Shown here one piece after another: positions 5,518 through 9,387 of a DNA stretch of 9,387 bases. The DNA is from Gemmatimonadota bacterium. GTDB taxonomy: Bacteria; Gemmatimonadota; Gemmatimonadetes; Longimicrobiales; Gaopeijiaceae. The DNA lies in assembly GCA_003567615.1 (NCBI GenBank), contig PWZC01000232.1, positions 1 to 9,387 on the forward strand. The letters run 5' to 3'. A model generated the notes under the pieces. The model was not told the DNA's origin, made no database searches, and saw only the letters and a list, made by a program, of their open reading frames with translations. Each line of letters starts with the position of its first letter. The first letter of the stretch is position 1. The position numbers were made by a program, and so were the translations under genes.

Positions 5518-6648
5518 ATGGCTGAACCAATCTCTCCCGATCAAACCTACTCCCGCTTCCAGCGGCGCTTCCGACTCGCGGTCAACACCGGCGGCGGAGA
5601 TGCCCCCGGTCTGAACGCCGTGATCCGTGCGGTGGTCATGTCGGCCCTGAACCGGGGGTGGGAAGTGGTCGGGATCCGGCAGGGGTACGACGGCCTCCTG
5701 GACGGGGACGGCGTCGTGCTCCTGGACGAGGCGTCGGTGCAGGGAATCACCCACCTGGGCGGCACCATCCTCGGCACCACCAACCGGGGAAACCCCCTCC
5801 GCTACCCCGAGGAGCAGCCTGACGGATCGGTGAAGATCGTGGACCGCTCCGACGACATCGTGCAGGCCTTCCGGGACCGGCACATCGACGCGCTGGTGGC
5901 CATCGGAGGCGATGGATCGCTCCACATTGCGTCACAGCTCTCCGCCAGGGGCCTCCCGGTGGTGGGTGTGCCCAAGACCATCGACAACGACCTGGCCGCC
6001 ACCGCCGTGACCTTCGGCTTCAACACCGCCGTGGAGACGGCCACCGACGCCATCGACAAGCTCCATTCCACGGCCCAGAGCCACGAGCGGATCATGGTGG
6101 TTGAGCTCATGGGTCGGCATACGGGGTGGATCGCCCTCTTTGCCGGATTGACGGGCACGGCCGACGTGATCCTCATCCCCGAGATCCCCTACGAGATGGA
6201 GAAGGTGGCCGAACACCTGCGCCGGAAGTACGAACGGGGTCCTCGCTACGGGATCGTGGTGGTGGCAGAGGGAGCTCGCCCCAAGAACGGAGAGGTGTCG
6301 CTCCGGCCGGGCGAGGTTCCCGGGAACGCCCAAAGGTACGGGGGCCTGGCCGAACGGGTGGCGCAGGAGCTGGAGGAGCTGACCGGATTCCAGACGCGCT
6401 CCCTGGTGCTCGGGCACCTGCAGCGAGGTGGTCAACCCACCGCCTACGACCGGCTCCTGGCCCTCCGCTTCGGATCGGCCGCCGTGGATGTGGTGGAACG
6501 GGGCGAGTTTGGCTGCATGGTGGCGCTGGATCCGCCGGACGTGAAGGCCGTTCCCCTGGAGGAAGCCATCCAGGACCTGAAGCGGGTGGCCGTGGACGGA
6601 GACGTGGTCCGAACCGCCCGCCATCTCGGAGTTTCCTTCGGAGACTGA
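5518..6648 (+). CDS. pfkA: 6-phosphofructokinase (EC 2.7.1.11), group III type
   Basis: A 376-residue PfkA-family enzyme that phosphorylates fructose 6-phosphate to fructose 1,6-bisphosphate in glycolysis, in the cytosol. Motifs run in the family order: GGGDAPGLN (25-33), GGTILGTTNRGNP (81-93), AIGGDGS (128-134), PKTIDND (152-158, catalytic Asp156), HERIMVVELMGR (189-200), PEIP (221-224) and GHLQRGG (299-305). The residue equivalent to E. coli Gly104 is Gly133, typical of ATP use; the one equivalent to position 124 is Lys153, shared with PPi enzymes. This Gly/Lys pair is characteristic of group III enzymes, so ATP is the likely donor but PPi use is not excluded. It is about 55 residues longer than E. 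coli PfkA, mainly at the N-terminus and in loops. ATG 5518 has GAGG six bases upstream. A six-base-periodic array follows the stop. It may be cotranscribed with the gene before it. Confidence 0.95.
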   Translation: MAEPISPDQTYSRFQRRFRLAVNTGGGDAPGLNAVIRAVVMSALNRGWEVVGIRQGYDGLLDGDGVVLLDEASVQGITHLGGTILGTTNRGNPLRYPEEQPDGSVKIVDRSDDIVQAFRDRHIDALVAIGGDGSLHIASQLSARGLPVVGVPKTIDNDLAATAVTFGFNTAVETATDAIDKLHSTAQSHERIMVVELMGRHTGWIALFAGLTGTADVILIPEIPYEMEKVAEHLRRKYERGPRYGIVVVAEGARPKNGEVSLRPGEVPGNAQRYGGLAERVAQELEELTGFQTRSLVLGHLQRGGQPTAYDRLLALRFGSAAVDVVERGEFGCMVALDPPDVKAVPLEEAIQDLKRVAVDGDVVRTARHLGVSFGD

Positions 6649-6650
6649 GC

Positions 6651-6740
6651 ACTCGACCGCGACCCCGACCCCAAACCCGGGCTTGAACTCCACCCCGGCC
6701 CCGAACCCGACCCCGGCCCCGAACCCGACCTCGACCCCGC
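6651..6740. repeat. Six-base-periodic C-rich array (G-quadruplex potential on minus strand)
   Basis: Fifteen consecutive hexamers follow the pattern CCCCGA, CCCCGG or ACCCGA, with some decay. The 18-bp unit CCCCGGCCCCGAACCCGA is exactly duplicated at 6693-6710 and 6711-6728. On the minus strand the duplicated part gives six runs of three or four G separated by 2-3 bases, a strong G-quadruplex motif on the template strand. The array fills nearly all of the gap between phosphofructokinase and the S9 peptidase and is in phase with the phosphofructokinase frame. Confidence 0.85.
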
Positions 6741-6746
6741 TACGCC

Positions 6747-9281
6747 ATGCATCCTCTTCGTCTGTCCCTCATCCTCGCTGTCGGAGCCGCAGCGCTCTCT
6801 CTCGGACACACCGCCCTCCTGGCCCAGCAGACCATAGGGGAGTCGGCGGCGCCGCCTGCGGCGGAGGCCCCGGTGGCGGCGTGGGAGCCGGAGGTGACCC
6901 GGACCCATCCCTTCGCCCTCACGCTTCAGGAGATGATGCGGGGCTTCGAGATCGTGGGGCAGGCGCCGGTCGGGGTGTCGTGGACCGACGACTCGCGCTG
7001 GATCTACTTCCGCTGGCTTCCGGCAGGGCACGACTTCGACGCCGACCGGGAGCTCTGGCGGGTGGCGGCGGAGGGTGGGGAGCCCGAACTCATTGACGAT
7101 CCCCTGGTGGCCGACTCCCTCTCCATCATCTTCGGCGGCGGCGACATCTCACCGGATCGGTCGCTTCGGGTGACGACCTGGCGCGGCGACCTCTACCTGG
7201 TGGACCGGAGCGATCTGTCGGTCCGGCGCCTCACCGACAGCCGGCAGAACTTCTCCCGGCCCACCTTCTCCCGGGACGGGGCGTCCATCTTCTTCACCGG
7301 AGGGGGGCAGCTCTATTCCCTCTCGCTGGACGAAGGGGTAATCCGGCAGCTCACGGACATCCGGTCCGGCGAGGCCGACGAGGAGAGTGAGCCCGAGGGA
7401 CACCGGGCCTTCCTCCACGAGCAGCAGACTGAGCTCTTCGAGTACATCCGGCGGCGGCAGGCTCAGCGCGAGCGTCGGGAGGAGCTCCAGGAGCGATTTG
7501 CCGAGCGCGGCATCCACACCGTGCACACCGGGGGGCAGGGGAACCCCACCGGCATCTTCCCCGAGTCGGGCGGCGCCTACGCGGCGGTCCAGACCACCAT
7601 CGCGGCCCGGGGTCAGGAGGCCACCATCGTGCCGCGGTGGATCACGGAAGACGGTTACACCGCCGGCGACGAGGTCCGGGGGAAGGTGGGCGACGTGGTG
7701 GGCGCTTCCCGTGTGGGGATCCATTCTCTGGGGTCGGACTCCATCGCCTGGATCGATCTGGCCGAGGCGGTGAAGGCCCGTGCCGAGACGAACAATCCAG
7801 TGGGAATCTGGGAGGCGGGACAGTTGGCAGCCGTGTACGACGGCGACGTAACCCCGCGGGTCATCGGCTTCCAGGGCTGGAACGACGCCGGCACCCACGC
7901 ACTGGTGTCATCGATCTCGGACGACAACAAGCACCGCTGGATCGCCTCGGTGGAGGCGGCCACCGGTGACATCACCATCCTGGAGCATCTGGCCGACTCG
8001 GCATGGGTGGCGGGCCCGTGCTTCAACTGCATGGGGTGGTTTCCGGATTCGGACCGGGCCTACTGGGTGAGCGAGGCGGACCGCTTCGCACACCTCTACA
8101 CGGCCCGGGCGGACGGGTCGGATCCCCGACGCCTCACCAGCGGGGAGTGGGAGGTACATCAGGTCCAGATCCCGGAGCATGGCCGGCACCTCTACCTTCG
8201 CACCAACGAGGGCTCCCCCTTCGAGCAACACATGTACCGGATGGCCCTGGACGGGGGTGAGCGGATCCGCATCACCGACGGGGTGGGGCGCTTCGAGGCC
8301 GCGGTGTCACCGGACGGGGATCGCCTCGCCGTAACCCACTCCACCATCACGCGCCCACCGGAACTCTACGTCCAGGAGAACCGCCCTGGCGCCGTCATGG
8401 CCCAGGTCACGCTCTCTCCGGAGGAAGACTGGCTCGCCTTCCCGTGGATCGACGCCGAGATCATCCCCTTCGAGGCCCGCGACGGGACCGATGTGCCGGC
8501 GCGCATCTACCGCCCCTCGGACATGGGGGTCGAGTCCAACGGCGGCGCCGTCCTCTTCGTCCATGGAGCCGGGTATCTGCAGAACGTGCACCGCTGGTGG
8601 TCCCAGTACTTCCGCGAGTACATGTTCCACCACCTCCTGGCGGCGGAAGGCTTCACCGTCCTGGACGTGGATTACCGGGGCTCGGCGGGATACGGTCGTG
8701 ACTGGCGCACCGCCATCTACCGGCACATGGGCGGATGGGACCTTTCGGACTTCACCGACAGCGTGGACTGGCTGGGGGAGAACGAAGGGGTGGACCGGGG
8801 CCGGATCGGCATCTACGGCGGATCGTACGGGGGGTTCATCACCCTCATGGCCCTCTTCACCGAGCCCGACGTCTTCCACGCCGGGGCCGCTTTGCGGTCG
8901 GTGACAGACTGGGCCCACTACAACGAGGGTTACACCTCCCGCATCCTGAACCGGCCCCAGGACGATCCGGAAGCCTACCGGATCTCTTCACCCATCTACT
9001 TTGCCGAAGGCCTCCGGGGACACCTTCTCATGGGACACCCCATGTACGACACCAACGTCCACTTCTCGGACATCGTACGCCTGACCCAGCGCCTCATCGA
9101 ACTGGGGAAGGAGAACTGGGAGCTTTCTGTCTACCCCACCGAGAATCACGGGATGCTGGAGCCCTGGTCGTGGACCGACCAGTACCGACGGATCTACGAA
9201 CTCTTCTGGCGAACCCTGTCGGCCCCCGGATGCACCGAGGGTACCGGCGTCTGTGAAGTTCCCGCCTTCCAACGTCGATGA
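6747..9281 (+). CDS. Secreted S9 family (prolyl oligopeptidase-type) serine peptidase
   Basis: An 844-residue exported peptidase that likely cleaves short peptides, often at proline, in the periplasm. The signal peptide spans about 1-26 (LRLSLILAVGAAALSLGHTALLA). Residues 55-545 contain beta-propeller blades of TolB/DPPIV_N type, e.g. DISPDRSLRVTTWRGDLYLVD and AAVSPDGDRLAVTH. Residues 575-828 are the alpha/beta-hydrolase domain, with nucleophile Ser693 in GGSYGG, probable Asp768 in MYDTNVHF and His801 in ENHGML. The spacing (75 and 33) is close to that of human DPP4. The first propeller is interrupted at about 207-260 by a charged helix with many Arg and Glu. I see no DPP4-type Glu-Glu aminopeptidase motif, so endo- or other exopeptidase specificity is possible. 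Two Cys pairs (425/428 and 829/836) suit an oxidising compartment. ATG 6747 starts exactly at the signal peptide but has no Shine-Dalgarno, because the repeat array occupies its leader. Confidence 0.93.
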   Translation: MHPLRLSLILAVGAAALSLGHTALLAQQTIGESAAPPAAEAPVAAWEPEVTRTHPFALTLQEMMRGFEIVGQAPVGVSWTDDSRWIYFRWLPAGHDFDADRELWRVAAEGGEPELIDDPLVADSLSIIFGGGDISPDRSLRVTTWRGDLYLVDRSDLSVRRLTDSRQNFSRPTFSRDGASIFFTGGGQLYSLSLDEGVIRQLTDIRSGEADEESEPEGHRAFLHEQQTELFEYIRRRQAQRERREELQERFAERGIHTVHTGGQGNPTGIFPESGGAYAAVQTTIAARGQEATIVPRWITEDGYTAGDEVRGKVGDVVGASRVGIHSLGSDSIAWIDLAEAVKARAETNNPVGIWEAGQLAAVYDGDVTPRVIGFQGWNDAGTHALVSSISDDNKHRWIASVEAATGDITILEHLADSAWVAGPCFNCMGWFPDSDRAYWVSEADRFAHLYTARADGSDPRRLTSGEWEVHQVQIPEHGRHLYLRTNEGSPFEQHMYRMALDGGERIRITDGVGRFEAAVSPDGDRLAVTHSTITRPPELYVQENRPGAVMAQVTLSPEEDWLAFPWIDAEIIPFEARDGTDVPARIYRPSDMGVESNGGAVLFVHGAGYLQNVHRWWSQYFREYMFHHLLAAEGFTVLDVDYRGSAGYGRDWRTAIYRHMGGWDLSDFTDSVDWLGENEGVDRGRIGIYGGSYGGFITLMALFTEPDVFHAGAALRSVTDWAHYNEGYTSRILNRPQDDPEAYRISSPIYFAEGLRGHLLMGHPMYDTNVHFSDIVRLTQRLIELGKENWELSVYPTENHGMLEPWSWTDQYRRIYELFWRTLSAPGCTEGTGVCEVPAFQRR

Positions 9282-9344
9282 GGATGGTGCGGCAGATCGC
9301 GGGCCGGGTGGCCAGCGGACCGCACGGTCTGGACGGCGGATTGG

Positions 9345-9387
9345 CGGATCGGCACGACGGATCGGCCGGTCAGCATAGCGGATCGGC
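9345..9387. repeat. Short CGGATCGGC repeats at window end
   Basis: CGGATCGGC occurs at 9345-9353, 9358-9366 and 9379-9387, where the window ends, with related GGCGGATTGGC just before. Intervals are 13 and 21 bases. The stretch follows the S9 peptidase stop (9281) and may continue beyond the window. From 9282 to the end I see no gene, only this repeat and a small inverted repeat at 9316-9331. Confidence 0.65.

Noticed and set aside
4858..5925. Minus-strand open frame across the exported protein and phosphofructokinase
   Set aside because: It is antisense to conserved phosphofructokinase motifs, and its translation is low-complexity Pro/Arg/Gly.
5932..6693. Minus-strand open frame opposite phosphofructokinase
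   Set aside because: It mirrors the real gene's codon pattern and has no ribosome site or recognisable domain.
7149..7898. Minus-strand open frame opposite the S9 peptidase
   Set aside because: It is antisense to propeller blades with clear coding periodicity on the plus strand.
9316..9331. Intrinsic terminator after the S9 peptidase
   Set aside because: The inverted repeat has only a two-base centre and no following T tract, so it does not form a convincing terminator.
1..9387. Defence system, mobile element, biosynthetic cluster, tRNA, rRNA or riboswitch
   Set aside because: I looked for characteristic genes, terminal repeats, cloverleaf-like and conserved RNA segments on both strands and saw none; the genes are housekeeping or unassigned.

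Overview
The window is GC-rich, gene-dense bacterial chromosome. Codons end mostly in G or C, there is little intergenic space, and nothing looks phage-, transposon-, CRISPR- or RNA-gene-like. The mix of genes (a large S9 peptidase, a group II PLP decarboxylase, a MIP18/AhpD-like pair, a phosphofructokinase and several exported proteins without a family I can name) would fit Gemmatimonadota or a similar phylum. That placement is an inference from style and content; there is no marker gene here to prove it.

Layout, left to right. A 15-bp tandem repeat (1-34) abuts the 3' end of a minus-strand aromatic-amino-acid-type PLP decarboxylase (37-1494). Divergent from it is a small plus-strand protein of unknown function (1578-1889). 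Its last 17 bases overlap the 3' end of a convergent minus-strand lipoprotein (1873-2694). A promoter-bearing gap follows, then a helical plus-strand protein of unknown function (2890-3504). This ends against a 24-bp tandem repeat that runs into the C-terminal codons of a minus-strand AhpD/CMD-type thiol protein (3552-3944). That gene is translationally close-packed behind a MIP18/SufT-like Fe-S assembly protein (3957-4256). A gap with an 18-bp tandem direct repeat separates this pair from three plus-strand genes: an exported FecR-like/DUF928-like protein with a TTG start (4452-5477), 6-phosphofructokinase (5518-6648) and a secreted S9 prolyl-oligopeptidase-family peptidase (6747-9281). A 90-base array with six-base periodicity fills the gap between the last two, and the window ends in short CGGATCGGC repeats.

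How the genes may work together. The MIP18-AhpD-like pair looks like a genuine two-gene operon, with stop codon and Shine-Dalgarno sharing bases. It suggests Fe-S maturation coupled to thiol redox or peroxide handling. The other genes look like independent housekeeping or accessory functions: glycolysis, amine formation, and periplasmic peptide breakdown.

I see no obvious defence, secretion or biosynthetic system. The most unusual structure is not a gene. Four gene 3' ends (decarboxylase, AhpD-like, phosphofructokinase, S9 peptidase) each run directly into a different short tandem repeat. Three of these have periods divisible by three, and after phosphofructokinase the repeat continues the reading frame as an X-Pro dipeptide tail.
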